Assembly: GCF_007565055.1 (NCBI RefSeq)
Contig: NC_044563.1
Coordinates: 99,471,489-99,535,488 of the forward strand
Length of the DNA: 64,000 bases
Direction of reading: 5' to 3'
Source: Rhinopithecus roxellana
Taxonomy: Eukaryota; Chordata; Mammalia; Primates; Cercopithecidae
A program made the position numbers and the translations under genes. Position 1 is the first letter of the stretch. Each line of letters starts with the position of its first letter. The notes beneath the pieces were generated by a model. The model ran no database searches. It was not told the DNA's origin and saw only the letters and a list, made by a program, of their open reading frames with translations. Positions 24,591 to 36,749 of the stretch are shown here, in pieces.

Positions 24591-25824
24591 GCCAAATAAG
24601 ATTTCTGGTTCTAGATCCTTGAGGAATCGCCACACTGTCTTCCACAATGGTTGAACTAATTTACACTCCCACAAACAGTGTAAAAGCATTCCTATTTCTC
24701 CAAATCCTCTGTAGCGTCTGTTGTTTCCTGACTTTTTAATGATCACCATTCTAACTGGCAAAAGATGGTATCTCATTATGGTTTCGATTTGCATTTCTCT
24801 AATGACCAGTGATGATGAGCTTTTTTTCATATGTTTGTTGGCCACTTTTGAGAAGTCTCTGTTCATGTTCTTTGCCCACTTTTTGATGGGGTTGTTTGAT
24901 TTTTTTTTTTTTGTAAATTTGTTTAAGCTCCTTGTAGATTCTGGATATTAGCCCTTTGTCATATGGAGAGATTGCAAACATTTTCTCCCATTCTCTAGGC
25001 CGCATGTTCACTCTAATGATAGTTTCTTTTGCTGTGCAGAAGCTCTTTAGTTTAATTCGATCCCATTTGTGAACATTAGCTTTTGTTGCAATTGCTGTTG
25101 GTGTTTTAGTTGTGAAGTCTTTTCCCATGCTTATGTTCTGAATGGTATTACCTAGGTTTTCTTTCAGGGTTTTTATGGTTTTAGGTTTTAAGTATTTAAT
25201 CCATCTTGAATTGATTTTTGTATAAGGTATAAGGAAGGGGTCCAGTTTCTGTTTTCTGCATATGGCTAGCCCATTTTCTCAGCACCATTTATTAAATAGG
25301 GAATACTTTCCCCACTGCTTGTTTTTGTCAGGTTTGTCAAATATCAGATGGTTATAGATGTGTAGTGTTATTTCTGAGGCCTCCATTCTGTTCGATTGGA
25401 CTATACAACTGTTTTGATACCAGTACCGTGCTGTTTTGGTTACTGTTGCCTTGTAGTATAGTTTGAAGTCAGGTAGCAGGATGCCTCCAGTTTGTTCTTT
25501 TCATTTAGGATCGTCTTGGTTATACAGGCTCTTTTTTGGTTCCATATGAAATTTAAAGCAGTTTTTTCTAGTTCTGTGAAGAAAGTCAATGGTAGCTTGA
25601 TGGGAATAACATTGAATCTCTAAATTACTTTGGGCAGTATGGCCATTTTCATGATATTGATTCTTCCTATCCATGAGCATGGAATGTTTTTCCATCTGTT
25701 TGTGTCCTCTCTTATTTCCTTGAGGAGTAGTTTGTAGTTACCTTGAAGAAGTCCTTCACATCCCTTGTAAGTTGTATTCCTATGTCTTTTATTTTCTTTG
25801 TAGCAATTGTGAATGTTTTCTCAA
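24591..25824 (-). mobile_element. L1 ORF2 fragment, antisense, inserted in a LINE-2
   Basis: The sequence closely parallels the intact L1 of this window over its ORF2 C-terminal half (compare 52345-53570). Minus-strand frames include GKDFTTKTPTAIATKANVHK (25128 leftward) and the cysteine-region remnant GEIGMLLHCLWECKLVQPLW (24549-24866). ORF2 is broken into several frames, for example by a stop before the 64-codon piece at 25501-25695. The 3' UTR and poly-A are absent, so the fragment is cut at both ends rather than simply 5'-truncated. It is primate-age L1. Confidence 0.88.
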
Positions 25825-26600
25825 TCAACCTGTACTCATACCTCCATAATCCCAATGATTCACCAATTTCTCCATATGGCCTCCCTTATCTATTCTCTGG
25901 GTTACTACTACACTCTCCCCATCCATCTCCCTATCCCACATGTAATTTACCTTCCACAGTCTCATTAGTGATCTGTCTAAAATGCACATATGATCTGTCA
26001 TTCTCCTGCTGAAAGTACTGGTGGGCTCCCCAGTGAAATGTAATCTCTCAGGATTCAACTCAAAATTTACAAGTACTTCATAATTTGATACCAGTTCACC
26101 TCTTCACAAAGCCTCACCTAGCCCAAATAACACATCTGTGCAAATTAGAAAAGACACCCCTTTCTCTCAGCATATGCAACCTTATGCCAGAGAACACAGT
26201 TGCCATAAAGACATGCAGTGGCTATGCCTATCCACCCAATCTCCTGAACCCATTCCCCAAACTTGCCACTTTTGCATCTGAATTTATAAGTAGGATTTCC
26301 CTATTTATGGTCCCCCCTCCCTCGCCTCACTCTTAGCCCTCCTCCTTCATCTAAATCTTCTTCACTTTCAATTTGTAAGTGGCAGTAATGCATATCCCTC
26401 TATTGTGCTTTCACAGAACCCTGCACTTTATTATCTCAGACCGTATCACAGTATATGATTGTGAGTTTGTCATATTCTTACTAAATTATAAATTCTTGGG
26501 GAAAAGAATCATGCCTGTCTTATTCATATTTTAATCCCTAACCCTAAGCAGATGCCTGTCACCTAAAAGATGCTTCAATAAATGTTAGATGAATTTAAGT
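25825..26600 (+). mobile_element. LINE-2 3' part of the split copy, sense
   Basis: Continues the L2 broken at 24590. 'cattctcctgctgaaag', 'ggtgggctccccagtg', 'ctcaggattcaactc' and 'gatgcttcaataaatgtt' follow the L2 3' half to its end. Confidence 0.72.
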
Positions 26601-26603
26601 CTA

Positions 26604-26753
26604 GGCCGGGTGCAGTGGCTCATGCCTGTAATCTCAGCACTTTAGGAGGTTAAGGTAGGGGGATCACTTGAGGCCAGGAGTTTGAGACCAGCCAGAGCAA
26701 CACAGCAAGACCACATCTCTACAAAAAATGCAAAACTTAGCCAAGCATGGTAG
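26604..26753 (+). repeat. Alu left arm, old (AluJ-like), sense
   Basis: From 'ggccgggtgcagtggc' to 'cttagccaagcatggtag', with 'gatcacttgaggccagg' typical of the older Alu type. The right arm is absent. Confidence 0.85.
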
Positions 26754-27540
26754 ATCGAAGTATCATTCTGAAACTACTATTGTAAATTATATGTCATAAA
26801 AGACCTTTAATAGAGACTGGGACCAAATCAAGAGAAAAATATTGGAGAACTGAATCCCACAGAAGGCTGAATTCCTGCTGAAAAAAGGAATATCTTAAGA
26901 GTATAAAAGTTGACTCAGATACATCCTGTTACTTAAACGTCCAAGACCCTGATTGCCAAGGCCTGTACCTCTGTTTCTTATTTCTTCCTCAAAAGCTTTT
27001 AGTTTATTCGTAAAGTTTTGCCTTGAAGCCAAATGTATACTTTCTATATAATTTTAAATGGAATTATTGATCCAATCAAACCAGTCAATTTTCTGCAATC
27101 TCTAAGACATCTTAAGGCAACAGCTCAATGTCCATACATCTTGTCTGCTTAGAAGAGAGACATGATAGCTAAAGTTTTAAAAAATCCTCATAGGTTGTTC
27201 CTGTGCTTTTCAGGTCCCTCTGGCCAGACTAGGTTCATTTGTAATGGAGATTTTGCAGATTTCACAAGCTTTGCTAATCCCCTCCATAAGAAAGATAAGC
27301 TCGGACATTCAGGTTGACATACGTAGTTTCCAGAAATTTTGTCAGTGTTTCTTAGAATTTGTTTAAGATGCCATGAAATGTAGCAGTGAAATCTAAAGTG
27401 TTGGAATTGTTTTTCTAAGAAAAGCCATAGTAGATGAAGAGCAAGGTATCTAATAGGGTGTGGAAGTTCTAAATAAATACAAGAAGACATGAGGCATCAG
27501 AGGGAAAGAGAAAGTAGCAGAAAGTAGCCAAGAGAAAGTG
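26754..27540. other. Unrecognised DNA
   Basis: A 100-codon antisense frame at 27188-27490 has no recognisable domain. No repeat is recognised. Confidence 0.4.
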
Positions 27541-27544
27541 ATGG

Positions 27545-27710
27545 TCCATTCATTTGTTTATGTACTCAACACCTTCCAGTTACTGCTTACTATGTGCCAG
27601 GCAATACACTTGATGCTTGGGGGATATGTTGGTGAATGACAGAGACACATCCCTGCCATAATGGAGGTTTCACCCTACTGGGACACACAGGCAAGAAATT
27701 AGTCCCATTG
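27545..27710 (-). mobile_element. LINE-2 3' end, antisense
   Basis: 'cttactatgtgccaggc', 'gatgcttgggggatatg' and 'catccctgccataatgg' match the antisense L2 terminus. Confidence 0.6.
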
Positions 27711-28378
27711 TTCATGGGACATTTCTTATAATCAGATTGCTTACATTTCAGTAGACATAAAGAGAATGCTAGAAGATGTTTACACCTTATTATTGCTCAT
27801 TATATATCCTCTGTTCTTTTAATTCTCTGGTAATCCTATTTCACTGGCACATGTTCTTATTGTTTACTCTAATTCTGAGCTCTCTGGTTGGGGGCCACTC
27901 AGATGGGCAGGCCATTTTTTCTCATTAGAATTCAGATCTGGTGTTGAAATCTTAAGGTGGTAAGACTTGGAAAAGTTTCTTGTCTAATGATCCAAAGGTG
28001 TAATAACAGGCTTTTGACCACCTCCTGGGGTCAGGAGACCCAGCATACTCATCCTCTGCCTACTCAGTCCTCATCCCTAGGCTCCATCACTATTCTTCAT
28101 GTGGTCTACCCATTTGTGGAAGACTGAGGTTGGGGAAGCCAATTCAATTCTCTTTGCAAAGACCTCAACATAGCCTGATGTTTTATCCACACAAAATTAT
28201 TGCAAGTCTAAGTGTGGCTTGCCTTAGGAGAGACATGTAACCAGTCCTGGGACTTACAGTTGAGGAGAAGGGGAATTAAAATGTCCATTTCCTAGAACCT
28301 CTATAGATTCTCAAGTTCTAAATCTTTAACTATGTGGACTTAGGGCATTCACTTTGAAAAAGTCATGTTATTGAAAAT
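27711..28378. other. Unrecognised DNA
   Basis: Nothing is recognised in this interval. Confidence 0.4.
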
Positions 28379-28388
28379 AATAGCTGCT

Positions 28389-28541
28389 CTGGGAAGAGTA
28401 GCTAATGGATGCTGGGCTTAATACCTAGGTGATGAGATGATCTGTGTAGCAAACCATCATGGCACACGTTTACCTATGTATTAATCCTACACATATACAC
28501 CTAAACTTAAAAGTTGGGAAAAAAAAAAAAAAGAAAATAGT
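28389..28541 (+). mobile_element. Severely 5'-truncated primate L1 3' end with target-site duplication
   Basis: 'ctaatggatgctgggctt', 'aatacctaggtgatgag', 'accatcatggcacacg' and a final A-run are the terminal 150 bp of an L1PA/PB-type 3' UTR. AATAGCTGCT stands on both sides (28379-28388 and 28542-28551). Confidence 0.85.
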
Positions 28542-28599
28542 AATAGCTGCTATGAATTAACCAATTATTTTGGTTCAGGAATTATAATTGCTTCCAGTC

Positions 28600-28720
28600 C
28601 TGCCACTAATTAATTGGTTATGTGATCATAGCAAAGTCATAGATCTCCCTGTGCCCATTACCTCTCTGTAAAATAAGGGGATTGGAGTAAAAGTCCTCTA
28701 AAATCTGCTTTTAAGATTCC
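28600..28720 (+). repeat. MIR SINE fragment, sense
   Basis: 'ttaattggttatgtgatc', 'agcaaagtcatagatctcc' and 'ctctgtaaaataagggg' follow MIR. Confidence 0.6.
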
Positions 28721-31435
28721 ATAATATGAATCTCTAGTACTCTTTGAACAAGCAGAACTCTTTAGATGATTGTGGTCCCTTGAAATCTGGTCCTAAGTTT
28801 CCTGTCTATCTATGTCTCTCTGACTCCTCTGAGTGAACTTCCTCTGCAGCCAAACTAATTCTACTTCACATGAGTTACACAGCTGTTCCCCTTCTTGAAA
28901 TACCTTCCTCTATCCTAACTCTCTGAAATCTGCGCTGTTGGGAAAGGCCATCCTCCAGGGACCCTGATAATCCATGCACATTATTGCTGAGTGTGCCAAA
29001 CTTTAAGAACAACTCGACCTATCACAGGCACTGCTTCCATCTGGGTTCATTGCCTCTCCCTGTGGGACTTACAGGCAGAGGAACAATAATTTACATTCCT
29101 TTCCTGTGCTGTGAGATTTAAGTTCTTACCTTCATCCATTGTCTCATCACCTGCTTTCAGTGCCTATGGCATGGTGGCAGATTTATTCCACACCATCCTC
29201 TATGCAGTGGGCATGCTTCCCTGACACAGGCAGTCAGAAAGACCAAAGTAAATTTCTACCTTCTCTGCAAATAACCAAAGTTTCAAAGACTTTTCCATCA
29301 TCCTCTGAACATCTATGTGTTGAAACTAAAAAGATATGTACCACAAGGAGGGCACCAAAACTGAGGGAGGTTACCATGGCTCCAGTTCTAATTCTCAGTT
29401 TTGAAAGCAATTTATTATATCCTTGTCACAGGATTGATTAGGTGTGGGGAAAATGACTCCAGTAAACCAAACTCACAACTGACTGAAGTACAAACAGGGA
29501 CCTAATTTGCTCATTTACCATGAGAAATATAACTCTTATGTTCATCTGAAATGTATCTGTCAGTATGACAAAACATTCTCTCACCACAGGAAGATCTGTT
29601 TGAGAAACCAAATTACAGTCACACGATTGCTTAGTGAGCACAGAATCTGAGTTAAGGGAGTTGGTGAAGTGAGGTTAGTATTTATGGGTGAAGGCCAAGC
29701 TTATGGATCTTTCTCGTGTTACAGATTTATCCACCATAAAAGGGGACAAATCAAGTTCCTGGTGCAGGGCAACCTTCCTTGGAGAGTACTTCACTTCTGT
29801 GTATGTTCCATTGCTGCCTATCCATCTATATTTTTGTGAGTCCTTCCTCTTCACTGCAGCTTTAGCTATTAGACCCTGAACCTGAATGTGGTGGAAAAAG
29901 AGACTTGATGTGTTAAAGTTCCTCTATCTAATTTGTCTCCGCCTAAAGTTTCATTTGTATCAGAGTTATGAAGGGCAGGAGAGATACAGGAGAGTTACTG
30001 AAGGCTCTTTTTCAATGTACCACAATTTAAGAAATTACAATTATTTTTAAAGATTGTGCCAACTTTTAAGCCTCCCTGAGGTCAATGTTGGGTGATGCAT
30101 GCCCCTCAGATTCCCTTTATTAGACCTGTACTCCCATCCCTAGCTGCTGTAAGTACTGGAGAGCTGCCTCCAGCTGATGGAGCTGCCACTCTGAGGATTT
30201 ACACATATCCCTACCCCATGGTGTGTGGGGTTACCCCATCACCAATGACTGGCCTACGTTGGGATAGAAAAGCCAGTTCCTTGATGGCTTGGTGAAGTTT
30301 ATGGACCACAGTCCCCAGCCCCAATCCCCAGTTCAAACCAAGATTAGACTTGATCTGAGAGCACATCCTTACTCAGCTCATTGTCCTTGCCTTTCCTCCT
30401 CTGCTCTCTCCCTAACTGGTCTTTTAGAAGAGCACTCCAGCAGTAAGTCCCACATCTCAATCTCTGTCTCGAGCTCTGCTTCTGGGGTTCCCAACCTAAG
30501 AGAGCTCATAACAAATATCCTTTCCCCATCTTCCTGCTACTTCTCTAGCATCCCTGGTGGGCTTATTCCTCATCCTACATAAGGTCTCTGCTGCTTCTAT
30601 AGAAATAGAGTCAGAGAACCAAGATCAGGTGTAAGGAGCCTACTAGCTAGGATCCCTCTGCACAGGATATAGAGGACAAGGGTATATGGTATATCTGAGA
30701 AAAGGCTCCCTGATGCTTACCTCCAGATACTGGAATTTTTATTTTATAGCCCTGACAGTTTCTGTAGATGCTTTTTGTGTCCTGTGCCTGTAGGTTTTTA
30801 CTAATAACTGATAGTATTTTCTATCCAATTTTTTTATTTTTATTTTTTTTACTTTTTAAGTATTTTTTACTTTAGTTTAAATGAAGAGGAACAGGACAAA
30901 CAGAGCACTGGCATAGGGAAGAGACATGAGTGGAACAATTCAGGGCACAATAAGGTTATGCCTGGAATGTCTAAGAGTGACAAGGAAAGGAGAAAGAGCT
31001 TCCCACAGAAAGGTTTATAGTTTGTTCTGTCTGAAGCCTGGGACAGAGCAAGGAAGAGTTAGGAGACAAAGAACATGGCCCTCAGAGAATCTAGATGGTT
31101 GGCCACAGGGTATCCAGTTAGGCCAACACCCCCCACGCTACCACCCCACAAGAAACCCAGTCATTCAAGACCAGACGCTAAATCCCAACCTTATCCTAAC
31201 TTCACAAACTTCAAGATATCCCCTCATACAAACAGGAAGACTGAAGAACTGTTAAAAACAAAATGCACAGGAGCCACCAACCACAAAAACAGCTCAAATA
31301 CACACCCATAATGTGACTGTGACTTCAGCGCCACAGCCCCAAGTACCGTAATTGCCTCTCCACCTCCTAAGAATGATCTTCCTGATATCTGGAATCAGTT
31401 ATCACTCATATTTGCATCACTCGCCTTACACAGAA
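28721..31435. other. Mostly unrecognised DNA; possible LTR-like part at 30100-30510
   Basis: Around 30100-30510 words such as 'agctgctgtaagtactgg' and 'gcttctggggttcccaacc' recall the end of ERVL-type LTRs, but weakly. Frames of 60-109 codons (29139-29441, 30289-30582, 30926-31255) show no domain. From about 31105 the plus strand becomes C/A-rich and G-poor. Confidence 0.35.
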
Positions 31436-31439
31436 GCCC

Positions 31440-31745
31440 TTAGCACTGAGTAGTCCCGATCTAAATGAGCCCACCCTCCCTAGCACCACACGTCCCCCTG
31501 TTCTACCACTCTACTTAACCCCAGTTCATTTTCTTCATAACACACACCACGACTTGAAAATATGTATGTATTCCTTTGTTTCCCTTTTTACTGTCTGTCT
31601 TCCTCACTAGCTTGAGAGCTCCATATGACAGTAACTGTATTTATTCACCATCATGACAAAAATAAAGAACAGTATTTGACGAAAGCAGTATAGACTTCAC
31701 CAATACTGGTAGAATGATTCAATGAATGTTGATGACATGCTGCAA
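31440..31745 (+). mobile_element. Degraded LINE-2 3' end, sense
   Basis: 'cctcactagcttgagagctcc' and 'atgattcaatgaatgttg' resemble the L2 3' UTR and terminus. It is heavily decayed. Confidence 0.42.
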
Positions 31746-32655
31746 AGTGTTGGAGCTGACTGTAGTTTTGGCCCTTTAATTCAGAACAGGAGCTTATCTT
31801 CAAAAACCAAGTCTGAGCTTGGCACTAGGACCAGAAAAGAGTTGCAGTACTTCTTGTTCCCTGATGCTTAAAGAATAATTGGGTTATGGGGGTAGTTAAA
31901 AGGACTGAGTAGAATTTGGTGATTAGAAGTGAAATAGAAGAAAATTGACAGGAAAAGAGCTTTTGCAGTAATCCTCTTTTATGCCATTTTTATCTCAGAA
32001 TGCTGAAGGGTTTTCCATATGTATCATGTTTTCAGTTCTTAGTTTTCAAATGCGTAATTTATACAGCTTCAAAAGAATAATTGGCAACATATGAATATGC
32101 ATGTGCATATTTATGATATTGCATCCATCAGCACAATATTACCTTTCCTCCTGGGTTTAAAATGTATACCTTTTGCACTTTAAAACAGTTAGTCTACATG
32201 GATTGGTGTCAAACAAACGGTTCTACCATTCTTTATTAGTTTTCCTTTCATAGTCCTTTATGGCAAGAACAAACACCATATTCTTTGAAGGTTGTTTTTA
32301 TACAATGCTTTCTCGGGTGATTAAAGGAAAAAAAAAAGAAGAGAGAGAGAGAGCTTGCCTCTGAATAGGACTGTATACACTGGATTAAATCCCCTGAGCA
32401 CTACTGTCAACAGCAAACAATACCTTTATTTCATTCAAGATCTCAATTCTGTGAGTTTTTCCAATTAACCTGTCAGTTACTCTCAAATTTTCAACCCTGT
32501 AAATGAAAGCTGGCCCTCCTTTACCACTATGCCAAGTCCCCTTAGTCTCCCTAACGCTAAATACATTTGCTAATAATTTTCTATTTACTTCTGTTTATCA
32601 GCTCACAGTCACCTAATGCTATCCTTTCCACTCAGTATGCCTAGGTTGCCCCTCT
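31746..32655. other. AT-rich DNA, nothing recognised
   Basis: A short A-run and (GA)n stand at 32329-32352. Nothing else is recognised. Confidence 0.4.
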
Positions 32656-32659
32656 CATA

Positions 32660-32735
32660 ATTAATATTAATGGAGCATGTACATGCTTAATATACATAAT
32701 CTTATATAATCCTTACAACAACCCTATGAAGTGTC
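32660..32735 (-). repeat. MIR SINE fragment, antisense
   Basis: 'ataatcttatataatcc' followed by 'ttacaacaaccctatgaag' is antisense MIR. The following 200 bases are unrecognised. Confidence 0.5.
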
Positions 32736-32944
32736 ATATCAGAGTTCTCAGATTCCAAGCAATGGAATCCAACTTTAGCTAAATTAAGCAAAAGGAAACT
32801 TACTGGAAAAATACTGGAGTTCTCGTTACCAATGGGAAGGGTAGAAAGCCAAGCTTAGAAATGAACAGAAGCTAAGGCATCTCCAAAGAGCTAGGAATCC
32901 AAAATTATAGGGATAATGTGTGATCAGAACTATACTACAATCAA

Positions 32945-33300
32945 CAAGTAAATGCTAACACTTACATGTTGCTAATTATGTGCTACATACTGTTCTAAGC
33001 ATTTCACATAACACATATGCACGTATCACAATGTACAGTAGATATCCATTTTTCTCTGTTTGGTGTCTGTCTATCTCAAAGCATGAAAGCTCCATGTGGA
33101 CAGAAACCATGTGTATTGTATTTACTGATGCATACCTAATGCCAAGGAGTAGCTGGCATATAGGATAAGATAGGTACCCTTAATACTCCCATTTTACACA
33201 TGAGGAAACATGCACAGGAAGGCTCAATAATTCCCAAAGTCACGCAGCTGCAGTGTATGGTGTATCTCTAGAATCTATGCCTTTAACCACCATACTATAA
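32945..33300 (-). repeat. MIR SINE, antisense, split by another repeat
   Basis: Left part: 'attatgtgctacatactg' and 'ttctaagcatttcac'. Right part from about 33170: 'cccattttacacatgagg', 'ccaaagtcacgcagctgc' and 'ctatgcctttaaccacc'. About 130-160 bases of foreign sequence lie between the halves. Confidence 0.62.
33035..33168 (+). mobile_element. LINE-2 3'-end-like insert within MIR, sense
   Basis: 'catgaaagctccatgtgg', 'ttactgatgcatacctaatg' and 'agtagctggcatatagg' resemble the L2 3' UTR and interrupt the antisense MIR. Confidence 0.45.
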
Positions 33301-33608
33301 TTTCATCCATTTTAGTCATTTTATTTCTCTGGTCAAGTTCAGACTCCAAAGGGCCTATCCAGTTGGTATTTACGGGGTGACCCATATTCCCATTATCTCA
33401 GGAAGGGTTGATTACCAGTCCACTGAGAAAGCAATGATTCCTTCCAAGGAAATCAGGATATTACAAGAGAAATAAAATGGGAGGTCAAAGAATAACAAAC
33501 ATCTTCGCACAATAACCTCCAGGTTGAAACCATTATCTTCTCCGTTTTAAGCATTAGGAAAGTGAAGCAAAAGTCTACATGATAATTCTCTACTTTTATG
33601 GTGACAAA

Positions 33609-34036
33609 GCTGAGAGTATTGGGTTGAACAGTGCCTCCCAAAAACTCATATCCATCCAGAATCTGTGAAAGACACCTTCTTTAGAAACAGGATTTTTGCC
33701 ATTGCAATCAAGTTGAGGTCACCCTGAATTAGGGAAAACCCTGATCTCATAATTCAGGTCCCTAAGAGAGGAAATTCTGGACACAGATACAGGAAGAGGG
33801 AGAATGCCATTTGAAAACTGAGGCAGAGATTAGAATGATGCCTCTACTAAGTAAGTGCCAGAAGCTAGGAAGAGGCAAGGACAGAGCTCCCTTACAGCCT
33901 CAGAGAGAGCATGGCCATGCTAACACTTCGATTTTTGACTTCTGGCCTCCATGATTGTGAGAGAATACATTTCTGCTGTTTTAAGCCATGTAGTTTGTGT
34001 TAATTTGTTATAGCAACCCTAGCAAATTAATACACT
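33609..34036 (+). mobile_element. Solo LTR, MLT1/MaLR-like
   Basis: 'gggttgaacagtgcctccc', 'tgcaatcaagttgaggtc', 'gaggcagagattagaatg', 'atgattgtgagagaatac' and 'ttgttatagcaaccctagc' follow the full length of a MaLR-type LTR. No internal region flanks it. Confidence 0.72.
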
Positions 34037-34224
34037 ATTGTTCAAGATATTAAATAACTTATGCTAGATAACAGAACTTATAAGTGGCATAGACTGCATT
34101 ACATGTTTTCTCTCTTTTCCTTTTCCTCCAACCCTCATGCCCCACTATACCCCTAATCCTTAACTACCCAGCAGTCTTCCCTAGATTGCCTAATTCTCCC
34201 CTGACTCTGACAAACTGCTATCTT

Positions 34225-34437
34225 CTTTCTTTAAATTTTATTTTAGGTTCAGGGGTACATATGCAGGTTTGTTATTCAGGTAAATTGCATGTCAGGGAGG
34301 TTGGTGTACAGATTACTTCTTCACCCAGGTGATAAGCATGGTACCCAAAAGGTAGTTTTTTAATCCTCACCCTTTTCCCACCCTCCACCCTCAAGCAGGC
34401 CCCAGTGTCTGCTGCTCCCTTCGTGTCCACATGTACT
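34225..34437 (-). mobile_element. 5'-truncated primate L1 3' end, antisense
   Basis: 'ttattttaggttcagggg', 'gtacatatgcaggtttg', 'cccaggtgataagcatg' and 'ccccagtgtctgctgctcc' are the reverse complement of an L1PA/PB 3' UTR. No clear target-site duplication is seen. Confidence 0.82.
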
Positions 34438-35025
34438 CAATCTAACTGCAGTCTTGACCACTGATCTACTTCCTGTCAAAACGACTCTTAAGTAGTACTT
34501 CACTCTCCACAGCCTGTTCAATGTTCTATTAATAAGATAAACTGATGTGCTAATTTAGAAATCGCTAGCACACAGTTATGTAACATTTTCATTTAAAAAT
34601 GACTTCATAAAAACCAATATCTTAGCCCAAAGCCCCCATGGTCATAGGGGATGAAGGATGGGTGGTATCTAGAAAGCATTTCATCCTTTGTCTTACACCA
34701 CACAGATGACTAACAACTCTGCACTTTTTATAAAAATATTGGCATATAGCCTCTTAGGCCCTTTGAATTATTATTCTCTCTTTTACAACACTGTCCTCCT
34801 GGGAATAAACAAAAACTCTAGCCTTCTGAAACTAGTCACTTTGATTTACATTATCTTCTTTCTTACAACCTGTGACTTCCACCAGATTAAGCCAAAATAT
34901 TTGTTTTCTATTCCCTTGTATCCATAGAGAACTAATGATCAGCAAGTAAGCAGAAAGCCCAACTTACAAACATAATGCTATTTAGTATTCAGCAAAAGAG
35001 AAGAACTAGGAAATGGTTGTTGAGT
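34438..35025. other. AT-rich DNA, nothing recognised
   Basis: A 79-codon plus frame (34688-34927) is rich in Leu/Ile/Tyr through AT bias and is unsupported. Confidence 0.4.
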
Positions 35026-35029
35026 CAAC

Positions 35030-35185
35030 CAACCAGCAATATCTGCCCTATGCCTCTATGCGGCAGGCACAATTCTAAACACATCATACTAACTCATTTA
35101 ATCTTCACAAAAACCTAGAAGGTAAATATTATCACTGTCACTTTATGAATGAAGAAACTGTGACACAGAGAGGTTAATTAAAAAC
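35030..35185 (-). repeat. MIR SINE, antisense
   Basis: 'aactcatttaatcttcac', 'aaaacctagaaggtaaat' and 'agaaactgtgacacagag' match antisense MIR over most of its core. Confidence 0.72.
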
Positions 35186-35192
35186 TTTCATA

Positions 35193-35640
35193 TGGATTTG
35201 CTAGGACTATCATAACCAAGTACTGCAACTGGGTGGTTTAAACCAAAATTTATTGTCTGACTATTTGGAGGTGAAAATTTCAAGATAAAGATGTCGGAAG
35301 GTGTACCTCTTCTTAGGGATAGGGGAGAGATTCTGTTCCATGCCTCTCTCCTAGTTTCTGGTGGATTTCTGGCAATATTTGGCATTCCTTTGATTAATGC
35401 ATGACCCCAGTCTCTGCCTTCATCTTCACATTGCATTCTCCTCTGCCTGTGTGTCTCTGTGTTAAAATTTCCCCTTTTCATAAGGACACCAGTCATACTG
35501 GATTAGGCCCACCCTAATGGCATCATCTTAACTTATCAATCTGCAAAGACACTATTTCCATTAAGATCATATCACAGATACTGAGGGTTAGGACTATAAC
35601 ATCTCCTGGAGGGACAGAATTCCACCCACAACACCTTGGT
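35193..35640 (-). mobile_element. MaLR-type LTR, antisense
   Basis: 'ctgggtggtttaaacc', 'gtctctgccttcatcttc', 'cataaggacaccagtc', 'ggcccaccctaatgg' and 'ctgcaaagacactatttcc' form the reverse complement of the LTR type seen at 33609 and 59085. Antisense frames of 102 and 84 codons arise inside it. Confidence 0.68.
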
Positions 35641-36630
35641 CGGTAGAGCATCCAGGAATTGGCACACAGACAACTGCCTCTAGACTTCTTTATTTTAACA
35701 ACTACACTTTCCTTCTCTTTATTTTCAAAGTGACACTGGCTATGGTTTACCTCTCTCTCAAGTCTTTCCACTGACATAATTTATTCTCCTCCTACTCAGG
35801 ACTTTCATAACCAACAAAACAGCTGCTTTTAATATCTTCTCTCAGGATTAAGATGTTTAAAATGGCTATTGTAAAACAAAGTTTGGTTAAGCTAAGTTGT
35901 CCTATGTTTTAAAAGATGGGTGTTTACTTATGAGAAATTCAAGGGATGTGCTTGGGTTTAGTTTTTCTCATAGTAAACTTAAAATATGGAAAGATAGAAA
36001 ATCTTTTGATTTGTTGGGCTAAATACAGTGTGTATGCCCACAGTGTTAGGTGCAAATGGAATCCTTATTTTATTTTTATACAAACATTATGTAGACTCTG
36101 TGTTGGTGGTGATGGCTTAAAAATCTTACATTGGCAGGATTTACAGGGCTGTGAGCATTTGTGCACAGCAGCAGGATGGCTTTAAGCACAGACTTTGGGT
36201 AAGAAAGATTTATACAATCACCAGCTAGTTGTTATCTGCCCTGCCCCTTCCTTTTTCCACTTTTTGTCTGAGGGCTTTCTCTTCCTGGCAAACCCTACTT
36301 TGCCCACCCACCCTGCATACTGGAAGTACTCTCCCCCAGATATTATTCTTCAATATATGACTGGCATGAGTTGCTATAAAAAATATCCCAGCTCCACTGT
36401 CCCTCGAGTGGGAAAACTAAGGTGTGTTTCCATATGGGCTCCCTGAATTTCTTCAGCAAGATTAAAATCTAATTGTCTACATGGAACTAGCTTAATAATT
36501 CATTCTCTACTGGTTGCCTTCCCTTCTTTATCTCACTTTTCTACCAGTAGGGTATAGTATTTTTTTTAATCTCCTATTAAATTATTTACTCTTGAATTCT
36601 CTTCTCTGAGAATCTGCATCTGATGAAATC
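35641..36630. other. Unrecognised DNA
   Basis: Frames of 79 and 83 codons (35946-36185, 36195-36446) are unsupported. No repeat is recognised. Confidence 0.4.
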
Positions 36631-36634
36631 CTAC

Positions 36635-36722
36635 TAAGACGATGGTTGTGTGAACTTAAGAAATTGACTTAATTTCTCTATACCTCAGTTTCTACATCCT
36701 CCAAACGGAATTGCTTAAAAAA
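36635..36722 (+). repeat. MIR SINE fragment, sense
   Basis: 'gtgtgaacttaagaaattg', 'cttaatttctctatacctc' and 'agtttctacatcctcc' follow MIR. Confidence 0.5.
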
Positions 36723-36749
36723 CATTAAAAACCTAAAGGGGTTTTCACT

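Noticed and set aside
31105..31560. Possible nuclear mitochondrial insertion suggested by C/A-rich composition
   Set aside because: I could not recognise any mitochondrial gene sequence in it. It is kept only as a compositional oddity.
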